Assembly (NCBI GenBank): GCA_041159745.1
Contig: JBEAXP010000134.1
Location: 1-29,469 of the forward strand
DNA: 29,469 nt
Origin: Casp-actino8 sp041159745
Lineage (GTDB): Bacteria; Actinomycetota; Acidimicrobiia; Acidimicrobiales; Ilumatobacteraceae
Direction: 5' to 3'
The first letter of the stretch is position 1; each line of letters starts with the position of its first letter. A model generated the notes under the pieces. The model was not told the origin of the DNA and searched no databases. It saw only the letters and a program-made list of their open reading frames with translations. Of the stretch, positions 6,591 through 14,966 are shown in pieces. The position numbers and the translations under genes were made by a program.

Positions 6591-7289
6591 GTGACCGTGC
6601 TGCTCGCCGAACTCGAGGTGTGGCACACGCGTCCGCTCACCCCCACGCGGCGAATCTCGCTCGGTCACATGGTTCTTCCGGTCGATCCGGCGCCCGGCTT
6701 CGGCGGATTGCTGCTCGGCGCGGTGATCGCCCGCCACGTTCCTGAGATCGACGACGACCTGGTGCCCGACACGCATCGACTGATCTCCCAGATCCAGCGC
6801 GGAGAGCGAATCGCCCAACCTCGTTTGCGCCACCGCTACCAAGTCGATCGACACGGCCTCGCGTGCAGCCGCCACCGCGTCGTGGGTACCGGCGACGAAG
6901 TCGAATTCGAGTTCGACACCAACGGCAGCCCGATGCAGCAGGTGCTCGGTGCCATCTACGCGCTCGAACGACTCGATCGCGAAAGTCGTCTGTCGCTCGA
7001 ACCGGTGCTCCTCAAGTCGATGTCGTGGCGCGGGCCCCTCGGCGCCGCTTTCGTCGCTCATCTGGCCGGTTCGAAGACGGCGTCATTGCGTTCGCTGGCC
7101 GACCCGCGCGCGTGGGCGCTCGACGTTCTCGGATTCCCGGCCGGTACCACCAAGCCGTCGAAGCGCGACGTGATGAGTCAGTTCCGCGCGCGACTCCGCG
7201 AAGTGCATCCCGATCATGGCGGTGACGAGTCGGCGGCCAGCGGCATCATCGGCGACCTGAGCGAAGCCCGCCGCATTCTCACCGGCTGA
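6591..7289 (+). CDS. Protein with C-terminal J-domain (DnaJ-like)
   Basis: The protein has 232 residues from GTG 6591, ten bases after the upstream gene's stop. An upstream start would overlap that gene, so GTG is preferred. The first ~170 residues match no domain I recognise and contain mixed alpha/beta sequence. The last ~55 residues contain helix, REVHPDHGGD (HPD at 206-208) and a final helix DLSEARRIL, which is the core of a J-domain. J-domains stimulate Hsp70 ATPase through HPD, so the HPD suggests an interaction with DnaK. The domain is at the extreme C-terminus rather than the usual N-terminus, without G/F or zinc-finger regions. That makes it a type III J-protein with an unknown client module. 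Confidence 0.82.
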   Translation: MTVLLAELEVWHTRPLTPTRRISLGHMVLPVDPAPGFGGLLLGAVIARHVPEIDDDLVPDTHRLISQIQRGERIAQPRLRHRYQVDRHGLACSRHRVVGTGDEVEFEFDTNGSPMQQVLGAIYALERLDRESRLSLEPVLLKSMSWRGPLGAAFVAHLAGSKTASLRSLADPRAWALDVLGFPAGTTKPSKRDVMSQFRARLREVHPDHGGDESAASGIIGDLSEARRILTG

Positions 7290-7310
7290 TCGTCACCGAC
7301 ACCGAGCGTG

Positions 7311-8846
7311 TCAAGCACGCCGATTCGGATCGAGATCCTCCGGATTGATCTCCTCGAGTTCGCGGTGCGCGGTCTCGGGGTAGGTGAACCACACGATGAG
7401 CGCGACGATCATTGGGCCGGTCCACAACGCGCTCAGGATCGCGCCATGACTCACGTCGTTGTCGAGCAACGCCCCGGTCACGAGCAGCGACAGGCTGCCC
7501 CCCACGAGCGCACTCGCGAGTATGAGGTAGGCCGCGCGACCGCGTCGCCCGGTGGGGAAGAGTTCGGTTCGGTACACCGCGAGAGACGGATACGCCATCG
7601 CGGCGACGATCGAACCGCTCACCGCGAACGACCACATGAGCGGTCCGCCGAACCAGAACGATCCGACGATGAGTGCGGCGCCGATCGGCACGCAGACGGT
7701 GGCGATTCGCCGCCGTCCGCGCTTGTCGGCGGCTCGCCCCCCGAGCACGAGCCCGATGACGCCCGGCGTCGTCGTGATCAAGGTGAACACCGCGACCATG
7801 CCGGCCGAGAAGCCGCGTTCGTCCTTCAGGTAGCCGTTCTGGAAGAACGACGAGGGAGCGAGGAGGAGGTTCCCGAAGAATGCGACGGCCATCTGGATGC
7901 CGAGACGTCGACTCTGCATCGGCGCATCGACGTGTTTCTGCTCGGAGACGTGCCGTTCGAATCGCTGCGTCTCGGGTAGTCGACGCGTGAGGTCGACCGC
8001 GACGAGCAACCACACGAGCGCGAGGACGTACACGAGACGCCAACCGCCGTCACCGATGTCGGCGAGCGGCAGACTCACGACGGCCAGTCCGGCGCCGAGC
8101 CCACTGGCCATGGCGAGAATGCTCACCGAGTAGGCCCGCGAACTCCGTGGCATCTCTTCGGCGGCGACCACCGCGACCAACAAGTCGAGGGCCAGCCCGA
8201 GCGGGCGGCTGATCGATTGAGTGGCCACGAGCACGGGGAAGTTGGGGGCGAGCGCACCGAGTGACGCGATGATCGGAGCCGCCCACGCGAGGCCGACGAT
8301 CACCCGTCGCCGACCGATGCGATCGGCGGCGAGTGCGAACGGCAGACCGACGATGATGCCCAGGCGAACGACGGTGCCGCCGACACCGCGGCCCCAATCG
8401 CCCACGCCGAGGTCGTCGCCGGCGAAGGCGACGGTCTGCGTGAAGAGCGTGTTGGTGAACGCGCTCAGGAGACTGGCCGCCGCGAGGAGACCGAGAATGC
8501 TCACCTGCCGCGCCGAGAGAACATCGGGTGGAGCCCAGAAGGGCGCCGACCCCGGAGTCGCCGAGCGGCGAAGAGTGCGACGCAGCAGCGGCCCGAAGAG
8601 CCACGCGAACCACGGGATGTCGAGTCGGTACGACGTTTCCTCGACGAGTCGACCGTTGTCGGAACGGATCGTGCGCTCGTACTCCGTGAAAGGTCCGGTC
8701 GACTGCACGAAGCGGGCGACCACGCCATCGTGCGAATCCGAGAGGTTCGTCAGCGACTCCTCGATCACCACGTCGTGACGAGGCTCGAAAGCGACGGTGT
8801 CGTCGCTCGGAATCGGGCGCGTCAGATGCCTCCTCGCGCCACCCAC
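7311..8846 (-). CDS. Major facilitator superfamily transporter with extra N-terminal domain
   Basis: This 511-residue protein has about twelve hydrophobic segments from residue ~110 onward. It has MFS loop 2-3 motifs AADRIGRRRVIVG and, in the second half, GGRAADKRGRRRIA, as in sugar- or drug-type MFS proteins. Substrate is unknown. Residues ~18-95 are not membrane sequence. They read like the second half of an SRPBCC (polyketide cyclase) fold: FEPRHDVVIEE, a hairpin with EYERTIRSDNG, then a helix WLFGPLLRRTLRR. The frame closes at TAG 8868-8870, so the fold's first half is not encoded upstream. The start GTG 8846 lacks a Shine-Dalgarno sequence but has TATGCT six bases upstream. An AGGAGG inside the frame (about 8828-8833) could instead serve a rare internal start, so the N-terminus is uncertain. 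Confidence 0.86.
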   Translation of the reverse strand: MGGARRHLTRPIPSDDTVAFEPRHDVVIEESLTNLSDSHDGVVARFVQSTGPFTEYERTIRSDNGRLVEETSYRLDIPWFAWLFGPLLRRTLRRSATPGSAPFWAPPDVLSARQVSILGLLAAASLLSAFTNTLFTQTVAFAGDDLGVGDWGRGVGGTVVRLGIIVGLPFALAADRIGRRRVIVGLAWAAPIIASLGALAPNFPVLVATQSISRPLGLALDLLVAVVAAEEMPRSSRAYSVSILAMASGLGAGLAVVSLPLADIGDGGWRLVYVLALVWLLVAVDLTRRLPETQRFERHVSEQKHVDAPMQSRRLGIQMAVAFFGNLLLAPSSFFQNGYLKDERGFSAGMVAVFTLITTTPGVIGLVLGGRAADKRGRRRIATVCVPIGAALIVGSFWFGGPLMWSFAVSGSIVAAMAYPSLAVYRTELFPTGRRGRAAYLILASALVGGSLSLLVTGALLDNDVSHGAILSALWTGPMIVALIVWFTYPETAHRELEEINPEDLDPNRRA

Positions 8847-8852
8847 GGGGCG

Positions 8853-8858
8853 AGCATA
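8853..8858 (-). promoter_or_regulatory. -10 element of the MFS gene, leaderless arrangement
   Basis: TATGCT on the minus strand ends six bases before the GTG at 8846. The gap to murA is only 23 bases, so both promoters must overlap coding or each other. Confidence 0.5.
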
Positions 8859-8869
8859 CTGGGAGGTCT

Positions 8870-10132
8870 ATGGACCGCATCGTGGTGCACCGCAGCGGGC
8901 CTCTTCGCGGAGAGGTCGTCGTGCCCGGAGCCAAGAACTCGGTCCTGAAGTTGATGGTCGCCTCGCTCTACGCCGCGGGTGAACATCGACTCTCGAACGT
9001 TCCCGACATCTCCGACGTGCGCACCATGGGAACCTTGCTCGGGTCGCTCGGTATCGATGTCACCTATCAGTCCGAGTCGCGTGAACTGGTCCTCGTCAAC
9101 ACTGGCGGCGTCGGTTTCAATGCTCCGCCCGAACAAGTCGAGAGCATTCGCGCGTCCATCAACGTGCTCGGCCCGCTGTTGGCGTGCTGCGGTCGTGTTC
9201 GCCTCGACATGCCGGGTGGCGACGACTTCGGAGCGCGGCCGATCGACATGCACATCGCCGGACTGAGCGCGATGGGAGCCGAGTTCGACACGGCGGTCGA
9301 CCACATCGAGGCCGTCGCCGAACATCTTCACGGTGCCGACATTTCGCTCGACTTCCCGTCGGTCGGCGCGACCGAGAACATCGTGTGCGCCGCGGTGCAC
9401 GCCGATGGCGTCACCACCTTGCGCAACGCCGCGCGCGAACCCGAAGTGGCCGACCTCTGCGAACTGTTGGTTGAGATGGGTGCTCGTATCGACGGGATCG
9501 GTTCGTCGGTGGTGGTGATCGAGGGAGTCGCGCGCGGATCCCTGCGTCCGGTGTCGCACGCGGTGGTGAACGACCGCATTCAGGCCGCCACCTACATGGC
9601 CGCCGCGGCCGTCACCGGCGGTGACGTCCTCGTGCGCGGGGCCCGGGCCGATCACATGCAGATGTTCCTGCGCAAGATCTCCGACATGGGGGTCGATGTC
9701 GTTCCGAGTTCCGACGGAGTGCGCGTCGCGGTGAGCGGACGCCTTCGCAACGTCGACGTGCAGACGCTTCCGTATCCGGGGGTCGCGACCGACTACAAAC
9801 CGCTGCTCGTCACGATGATGGCGGTGGCCGAGGGCGTGGGCGTCATGACCGAGAACCTGTATCCGGGTCGATTCCGCTACGTGGAAGAACTGTCGAAGCT
9901 CGGGGCCGACATTCGCACCGACGGCCACCACGCGATCGTGCACGGTGTCGAACAATTGCGGGGCGCCGCGGTGGTGGCGCCCGACATCCGCGCCGGTGCG
10001 GCGCTCGTGGTGGCCGGGCTGGTGGCCGAGGGGCGCACGATCATCTCGGGTCTCGAACACGTGGAGCGCGGTTACGACGATCTGGTGGGCCGACTGGTCG
10101 CATTGGGTGCCCTCATCGAACCGGCCGCCTGA
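8870..10132 (+). CDS. murA: UDP-N-acetylglucosamine 1-carboxyvinyltransferase, Asp-type active site
   Basis: This 420-residue protein has the normal MurA length. It transfers enolpyruvate from PEP to UDP-GlcNAc, the first committed step of peptidoglycan synthesis, in the cytoplasm. Residues Lys22-Asn23 (PGAKN), Arg123 (FGARP) and the Asp of the VATDYK loop match catalytic and binding positions. The residue equal to E. coli Cys115 is Asp118 (MPGGDDFGARP). Asp at this position is known in Mycobacterium tuberculosis and Chlamydia MurA and keeps activity while abolishing covalent attack by fosfomycin. The start ATG 8870 follows GGGAGG at 8861-8866. The neighbours are a divergent MFS gene and a convergent 42-residue gene. 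Confidence 0.97.
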   Translation: MDRIVVHRSGPLRGEVVVPGAKNSVLKLMVASLYAAGEHRLSNVPDISDVRTMGTLLGSLGIDVTYQSESRELVLVNTGGVGFNAPPEQVESIRASINVLGPLLACCGRVRLDMPGGDDFGARPIDMHIAGLSAMGAEFDTAVDHIEAVAEHLHGADISLDFPSVGATENIVCAAVHADGVTTLRNAAREPEVADLCELLVEMGARIDGIGSSVVVIEGVARGSLRPVSHAVVNDRIQAATYMAAAAVTGGDVLVRGARADHMQMFLRKISDMGVDVVPSSDGVRVAVSGRLRNVDVQTLPYPGVATDYKPLLVTMMAVAEGVGVMTENLYPGRFRYVEELSKLGADIRTDGHHAIVHGVEQLRGAAVVAPDIRAGAALVVAGLVAEGRTIISGLEHVERGYDDLVGRLVALGALIEPAA

Positions 10133-10135
10133 CGA

Positions 10136-10264
10136 TCAGTCGCGTTTGTCGAGTCGCTTCTTCACCAACGCGAGCAGGCCCACGATCACCGCGATGGGAC
10201 CCGCCACCAAGAGGATCTCGTCCCAGCCGCCCTGATGGGCGAGGAGTGCACCGGACCAACTCAT
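10136..10264 (-). CDS. Small single-pass membrane protein (42 residues)
   Basis: The 42-residue frame begins MSWSGALLAHQGGWDE and holds one hydrophobic segment, ILLVAGPIAVIVGLLALV (about residues 17-34). It ends with a basic tail KKRLDKRD. This is the pattern of a small inner-membrane protein with its C-terminus inside. It fits in the gap between murA and the nfuA-like gene and ends three bases from the murA stop. I chose ATG 10264 because a longer frame would run antisense through the NfuA coding region. No Shine-Dalgarno sequence is visible. The function is unknown. The amino-acid pattern supports a real gene, but its short length limits certainty. Confidence 0.6.
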   Translation of the reverse strand: MSWSGALLAHQGGWDEILLVAGPIAVIVGLLALVKKRLDKRD

Positions 10265-10305
10265 GACTTGTGGCTCGGGTCGGAGTTTCCCACGGCTTCT
10301 GACTC

Positions 10306-10311
10306 TACGAT
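10306..10311 (+). promoter_or_regulatory. Candidate -10 element of the nfuA-meaB unit
   Basis: TACGAT lies 41 bases before the ATG at 10353 and would give a short leader with the GGAG ribosome binding site at about 10342-10345. A second weaker candidate is TACGAC nearby. Confidence 0.35.
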
Positions 10312-10352
10312 CTACGACTACTGGAGACCCCCTCGGTGTCCGGAGACTCATC

Positions 10353-10582
10353 ATGAGCACGATGCGCGCACAGGTCGAAGAAACCATCGAAGTCATCCGT
10401 CCGGCATTGCAGGCCGATGGAGGAGACATCGAGTTGAAGGAAGTCGACGAGACCACCGGTGTCGTCACCGTCACGCTCGTCGGCGCCTGCGGCACCTGCC
10501 CGGCGTCCACTCAGACCCTCAAGCAGGGCATCGAGCGCATCATGCGCGACCGCGTCGACGGCGTCACCGAAGTGGTGAACGT

Positions 10583-10586
<4 letters not shown>
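10353..10586 (+). CDS. NfuA/NifU C-terminal-domain iron-sulfur protein
   Basis: This 77-residue protein consists of only the NifU C-terminal (Nfu) domain. It begins VEETIEVIRPALQADGGDIEL and has the cluster-binding CGTC motif (GACGTCPAS, around residues 47-55). Two subunits typically share one Fe-S cluster through this CxxC and pass it to target apoproteins. ATG 10353 is preferred over the longer frame, because GGAG lies just upstream and homology starts there. The stop overlaps the meaB start by four bases (GTGTGA), which implies translational coupling. A cysteine desulfurase lies 6.4 kb away in the same window but is not in this operon. Confidence 0.92.
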
Positions 10587-11545
<959 letters not shown>

Positions 11546-11558
11546 CGAAAGGAACATC

Positions 11559-12338
11559 ATGAGCGATGCCGATCTGGTTCTCGTCGAGCGAGGAGACGAC
11601 GGCGTCGCCGTGGTGACGCTCAACAATCCGAAGGTCAACGCACTGAGCCTGGCCGTGTTGTCGAGACTCGCCGATGTGGCGGCCGATCTCACCGCCAACC
11701 CTCCCGGTGCCGTGGTGATCACCGGTGGCGACCGGATCTTCGCCGCCGGAGCCAACATCGCCGAGTTCGGCGGACCCGATGAAGCCAAGGTGATCGGTCC
11801 GGCGTTCCACCGCACGCTCGACGCCGTCGCGGCCATTCCCCGCTTCGTGATCGCGGCCGTGAGCGGATACGCGCTCGGCGGCGGTTGCGAACTCGCTCTC
11901 GCCTGCGACTACCGAATCGCCAGTGAGAAGGCGGTGTTCGGTCAACCCGAGATCCTTCTCGGCATCATCCCCGGCGGGGGCGGCACCCAACGGCTTCCCC
12001 GCGTCGTCGGTCCGAGTCGGGCCAAGGAGATGATGATCACCGGCCGTCAGGTGAAGGCCGACGAAGCCTTCCGTATCGGCCTGGCCGACGAAGTCGTCGC
12101 GCACGAGTCCTTGAGCGAGCGGGCCCGCGCCCTGGCCGCCGAGATCGCGCGCGGCGCACTGGTGTCGCAGTCGCTCGTGAAGCGTGCGGTCGACGAAGGA
12201 ATGTCGTCGACTCTGGTCGAGGGCCTCCTGCTCGAACGCGATCTCTTCGTCGAGTCGTTCCGGTCGCAGGACAGCCAGATCGGCGTGAAGAGCTTCCTCG
12301 AGAACGGTCCGGGTCGGGCCGAGTTCACCGGCCGCTGA
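11559..12338 (+). CDS. Enoyl-CoA hydratase/isomerase family protein
   Basis: This 259-residue crotonase-fold protein has the standard length. The oxyanion and catalytic region matches classical hydratases: FAAGANIAEF (61-70), YALGGGCELALACD with Glu111, and FGQPEILLGIIPGGGG with Glu131. Both glutamates that activate water in enoyl-CoA hydratase are present, so hydration of 2-enoyl-CoA in fatty acid or amino acid beta-oxidation is likely. The chain length preferred cannot be told. GAAAGGA lies seven bases before ATG 11559. The gene overlaps the convergent glycosyltransferase by 14 bases. Confidence 0.93.
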   Translation: MSDADLVLVERGDDGVAVVTLNNPKVNALSLAVLSRLADVAADLTANPPGAVVITGGDRIFAAGANIAEFGGPDEAKVIGPAFHRTLDAVAAIPRFVIAAVSGYALGGGCELALACDYRIASEKAVFGQPEILLGIIPGGGGTQRLPRVVGPSRAKEMMITGRQVKADEAFRIGLADEVVAHESLSERARALAAEIARGALVSQSLVKRAVDEGMSSTLVEGLLLERDLFVESFRSQDSQIGVKSFLENGPGRAEFTGR

Positions 12339-13476
12339 TCACGCGTTCGTACAGCGCCGACGTCGTGTCGGCGATCGCATCCCACGAGTAGTGCGCGGCC
12401 AGCAGGCGCTGCGCGTTCGCTCGCAGTTGGGTGGCCAGTTGTCGATCGTTGAGGAGTCCCTCGATCGTCTCGGCCAATCGCAGCGGGTCGCCCGGCGCGA
12501 AGAGCAAGCCGGCATCGGTCCCCTCGAGGATCTCGGCGAGACCACCGGTGCGCGCCGCCACCAGTGGGGCGTCGGCTGCCATCGCTTCCAGTGCCACGAT
12601 GCCGAATGGCTCGTACAGCGACGGAATCACCACGCATCCGGCGCGATGCAGCAGCGATCGCAATTCGTCATCGGTCACGAAACCCGGGAGCTGCACGATG
12701 TCGCCCACGCCTTCGAGGTCGAGTTGGCTCTGCAACTCGGCGAGGTACGAGCCGCGTCCGGCGATGATGCACGAGATACCGGGAACGCGACCGCGCAGGC
12801 GGGCCATCGCCTGCGCGAGGACCTGGAATCCCTTCTCGTATTGGACGCGCCCCCAGGCGAGAACGAGCGGATCGCGGGCGGCCTCGGTGTCGGGTGGCCT
12901 CCACGAGTCGGTGTCGACGCCGTGGGGGATGAGGTGCACGCGTTCGGCGTCGAGATCGAAGCCGTCGAGAACCTCGCGCATCATGAATCGCGAGCAGCAC
13001 ACGACCGCTCGGGCCTGCCAGGCGAGCCACCACTCGACCGAATTGATCGCGGCCGGCGCTCCCTGAGGAACGTGGCCGGCGTGACGACCACGTTCGGTGG
13101 CGTGAATCGTGGCCACGAGCGGCGCCCCCGTGAGAGCCGACAGGGCATCGGCGGCCCACGCCACGTTCCAGTCGTGAGCGTGCACCACGTCGGGCCGCCA
13201 ATCGCCGAGTTCGGCGAGTTGACGAACGAGATGATGATTGGCCGACACCGTGTTGAGCACGATGTCGTCCTCGGGGAGCCAGGGGAGATCGACGGATGCG
13301 CGCAACACGCGAACTCCGGGCAGAACCACGCTGTCGTCCACTTCTCCATCGGCTCGACCGAGAACGACCACGTCGTGTCCGGCGCGGGCCAGAGCGCGTG
13401 ACAGACCTTCGACGTGCGCCGACACACCGGTGAGTTGGTGGGGCGGCAGGTCCCACGCGAGCATCAGGATCCGCAC
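12325..13476 (-). CDS. GT4 family glycosyltransferase (GT-B fold)
   Basis: The protein has 383 residues from GTG 13476 and begins VRILMLAWDLPPHQLTGVSA, the N-terminal Rossmann strand and glycine-rich loop of GT-B retaining glycosyltransferases. The C-terminal half has WGRVQYEKG, a donor nucleotide-binding strand, and the E-x7-E motif EPFGIVALE with a following GG(L) loop. The pattern is close to actinobacterial alpha-glucan synthases and maltosyltransferases, but donor and acceptor cannot be assigned. The longer frame starts at ATG 13536 and overlaps azlC. GTG 13476 is preferred, since the conserved domain starts there. TACGGT lies eight bases upstream. It ends inside the enoyl-CoA hydratase stop region (14-base antisense overlap). 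Confidence 0.9.
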   Translation of the reverse strand: MRILMLAWDLPPHQLTGVSAHVEGLSRALARAGHDVVVLGRADGEVDDSVVLPGVRVLRASVDLPWLPEDDIVLNTVSANHHLVRQLAELGDWRPDVVHAHDWNVAWAADALSALTGAPLVATIHATERGRHAGHVPQGAPAAINSVEWWLAWQARAVVCCSRFMMREVLDGFDLDAERVHLIPHGVDTDSWRPPDTEAARDPLVLAWGRVQYEKGFQVLAQAMARLRGRVPGISCIIAGRGSYLAELQSQLDLEGVGDIVQLPGFVTDDELRSLLHRAGCVVIPSLYEPFGIVALEAMAADAPLVAARTGGLAEILEGTDAGLLFAPGDPLRLAETIEGLLNDRQLATQLRANAQRLLAAHYSWDAIADTTSALYERVISGR

Positions 13477-13484
13477 GGACCCCG

Positions 13485-13490
13485 ACCGTA
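13485..13490 (-). promoter_or_regulatory. -10 element of the glycosyltransferase gene, near-leaderless
   Basis: TACGGT on the minus strand ends eight bases before the GTG at 13476, so the leader would be one or two bases. It sits in the 42-base gap shared with the divergent azlC promoter. Confidence 0.4.
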
Positions 13491-13505
13491 GCAAGCGTCG
13501 CCCCG

Positions 13506-13511
13506 TAAAGT
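13506..13511 (+). promoter_or_regulatory. -10 element of azlC, leaderless arrangement
   Basis: TAAAGT ends seven bases before the ATG at 13519. There is no Shine-Dalgarno sequence in the seven bases between. Confidence 0.55.
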
Positions 13512-13518
13512 CTCGGGC

Positions 13519-14217
13519 ATGTCGCGCGTCGAGCATCCGGTGTGGTGGCGCGACGAGTCCCTCCGTCCGATGATGGTGGCCTGTCTCACGCTCAGTGCGG
13601 CGGTCGGAGTCTTCGGAGTCTCGTTCGGCGTCGCCTCGGTGTCGGCCGGTGCATCGGTGGCGCAGACGTGCGCCATCTCGCTCCTCGTGTTCACCGGCGC
13701 TTCGCAGTTCTCGGCGGTGTCGGTGATCGGTTCGGGTGGTTCGTTCGGCTCCGCCCTCGGTGGAGCCCTTCTCCTGGCGGCGCGCAACGGCGTGTACGGA
13801 CTCGCGATGTCGCGTCGTATCGAAGGCTCACTCGGTCTGCGAATGTTGGCGGCCCAGGTGACGATCGACGAGACGACGGCCATGTCGGTCGCGCAGCCCG
13901 ATCCGCGTGCGCAACGTGTGGCGTTCTGGTTCACCGGAGCCACGCTCTATTTCTTCTGGAACCTGGGGACGTTGATTGGTGCACTGGCCGGAAACGCGAT
14001 CGACCCGACCACCTACGGCCTCGACGTCGCCTTCCCGGCCGGATTCGTCGCCATGTTGTGGCCGCTGCTCGTCGATTCACGGGCCCGCCTGGCCGCGTTG
14101 CTCGGCGGTCTCGTGTGCATCGCGGCCGTTCCGATCACTCCGGTCGGCGTACCGATTCTCCTGTCGGCGCTGGCCGTGGTGGTGGGAGTGCGGCGTCCTC
14201 GCGAGGTCGCGCGATGA
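13519..14217 (+). CDS. azlC: AzlC family branched-chain amino acid exporter, large subunit
   Basis: This 232-residue membrane protein has about six to seven hydrophobic helices. The AzlC signature FTGASQFSAV lies at about 58-67, then LLLAARNGVYGLAMSRRI at about 85-102. With AzlD it forms the two-component exporter of branched-chain amino acids and analogues (BrnFE in Corynebacterium). ATG 13519 has a leaderless-type -10. azlD overlaps by four bases (ATGA), so the two are coupled. No Lrp-type regulator is in the window. Confidence 0.92.
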   Translation: MSRVEHPVWWRDESLRPMMVACLTLSAAVGVFGVSFGVASVSAGASVAQTCAISLLVFTGASQFSAVSVIGSGGSFGSALGGALLLAARNGVYGLAMSRRIEGSLGLRMLAAQVTIDETTAMSVAQPDPRAQRVAFWFTGATLYFFWNLGTLIGALAGNAIDPTTYGLDVAFPAGFVAMLWPLLVDSRARLAALLGGLVCIAAVPITPVGVPILLSALAVVVGVRRPREVAR

Positions 14218-14516
14218 CGTGGACCCTCGTGTTGGTTCTGGCCGCTGGCGCGTACGCCTTCAAGGTCACCGGTCTCGTGATCCTGGGCGGTCGCACGTTG
14301 CCACCCGTGGTGGATCGTTGCCTCGCGCTCATTCCCGCCGCGGTGATCACCGCGCTCGTCATGAAGGACACGTTCTCGACGGGTCGCGATCTCGTACTCG
14401 ATGCACGCGCGATCGGGATCGCCGTGGCCGTGGTGGCGGCGTGGAGACGCGTTCCGCTCATCGCGGTGATCGTCCTGGGTGCGGCCGCAACCGCGCTCGT
14501 GCGCCTGATCGGCTGA
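14214..14516 (+). CDS. azlD: AzlD family branched-chain amino acid exporter, small subunit
   Basis: This 100-residue membrane protein has three to four hydrophobic helices. It begins MTWTLVLVLAAGAYAFKVTG and carries the AzlD-type L(I)PAAVITALV segment around residues 40-50. It is the small partner of AzlC. ATG 14214 overlaps the azlC stop as ATGA. The upstream part of the same frame is inside azlC in another frame and is not coding. Its stop lies in the left arm of a hairpin shared with the opposing gene. Confidence 0.92.
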   Translation: MTWTLVLVLAAGAYAFKVTGLVILGGRTLPPVVDRCLALIPAAVITALVMKDTFSTGRDLVLDARAIGIAVAVVAAWRRVPLIAVIVLGAAATALVRLIG

Positions 14517-14531
14517 CTGAGTCGTCAGCCG
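14510..14531. terminator. Symmetric hairpin holding the stop codons of two convergent genes
   Basis: CGGCTGAC (14510-14517), loop TGAGTC, GTCAGCCG (14524-14531) form a perfect eight-pair stem. The left arm contains the azlD TGA and the right arm the SRPBCC gene TGA on the other strand, eight bases apart. It can form in both transcripts, so it may be a bidirectional terminator, but no U-tract follows, as is common in high-G+C actinobacteria. Confidence 0.5.
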
Positions 14532-14965
14532 ACGAGTGAACGGAGGCGCTTGAGGTTGCGCTTCCAGATGGCCTTCATCACGAGGCCGCCGCCGACCGCT
14601 TCGCCGAGACGGCCGCCGAGCCACCACGGGAAGCGCAGCTCTTCGCTCCAGGTGAAACGAGTCCGTTGTCCTTCGTCGAGGGGTGCGAGGGTGAAGATGC
14701 CCGACCCGGTGACCAGGCCGGTGTGCTTCACACCCATGGCCTCGCCGGGAACCCACTCGGTGATCTCCATGTGATCGGTGAGACGAATGGGGCCGACCTT
14801 GGTGTCGCACAGGAACTTGGTGCCGACACCGCGCGTCTGGTCGGTCTCGAATCGAATGGCCACGGCGTCGGCCATCCAATCGACGTGTCGTTCGATCGGC
14901 TCGACGACTTCCCAGACCCGCGCCGGTGACGCGTTCAGGTCGATGGAGACGGTGATGCGGGCCAC
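14525..14965 (-). CDS. SRPBCC (START/polyketide cyclase fold) protein
   Basis: This 146-residue protein begins with ITVSIDLNASPARVWEVV, the first strand and helix of the SRPBCC fold. It continues through GTKFLCDTKVGPI and WVPGEAMGVKH to the long C-terminal helix (from ~118). These proteins hold a hydrophobic ligand in a deep cavity. The ligand and role here cannot be told. It starts with GTG one base beyond the galT stop (galT ends at 14967), so it is probably co-transcribed with galT. A different, truncated SRPBCC-like segment sits at the N-terminus of the MFS transporter in this window. Confidence 0.85.
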   Translation of the reverse strand: MARITVSIDLNASPARVWEVVEPIERHVDWMADAVAIRFETDQTRGVGTKFLCDTKVGPIRLTDHMEITEWVPGEAMGVKHTGLVTGSGIFTLAPLDEGQRTRFTWSEELRFPWWLGGRLGEAVGGGLVMKAIWKRNLKRLRSLVG

Positions 14966-14966
14966 G

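Noticed and set aside
7306..7320. Small hairpin GCGTG-TCAAG-CACGC between the J-domain gene and the MFS gene
   Set aside because: The stem is only five pairs with no U-tract, and half lies in the MFS coding end. Chance is likely at this G+C.
10129..10139. CTGACGATCAG palindrome at the murA and 42-residue gene stops
   Set aside because: There are only four base pairs around a three-base loop. It mainly reflects two opposing TGA stop codons.
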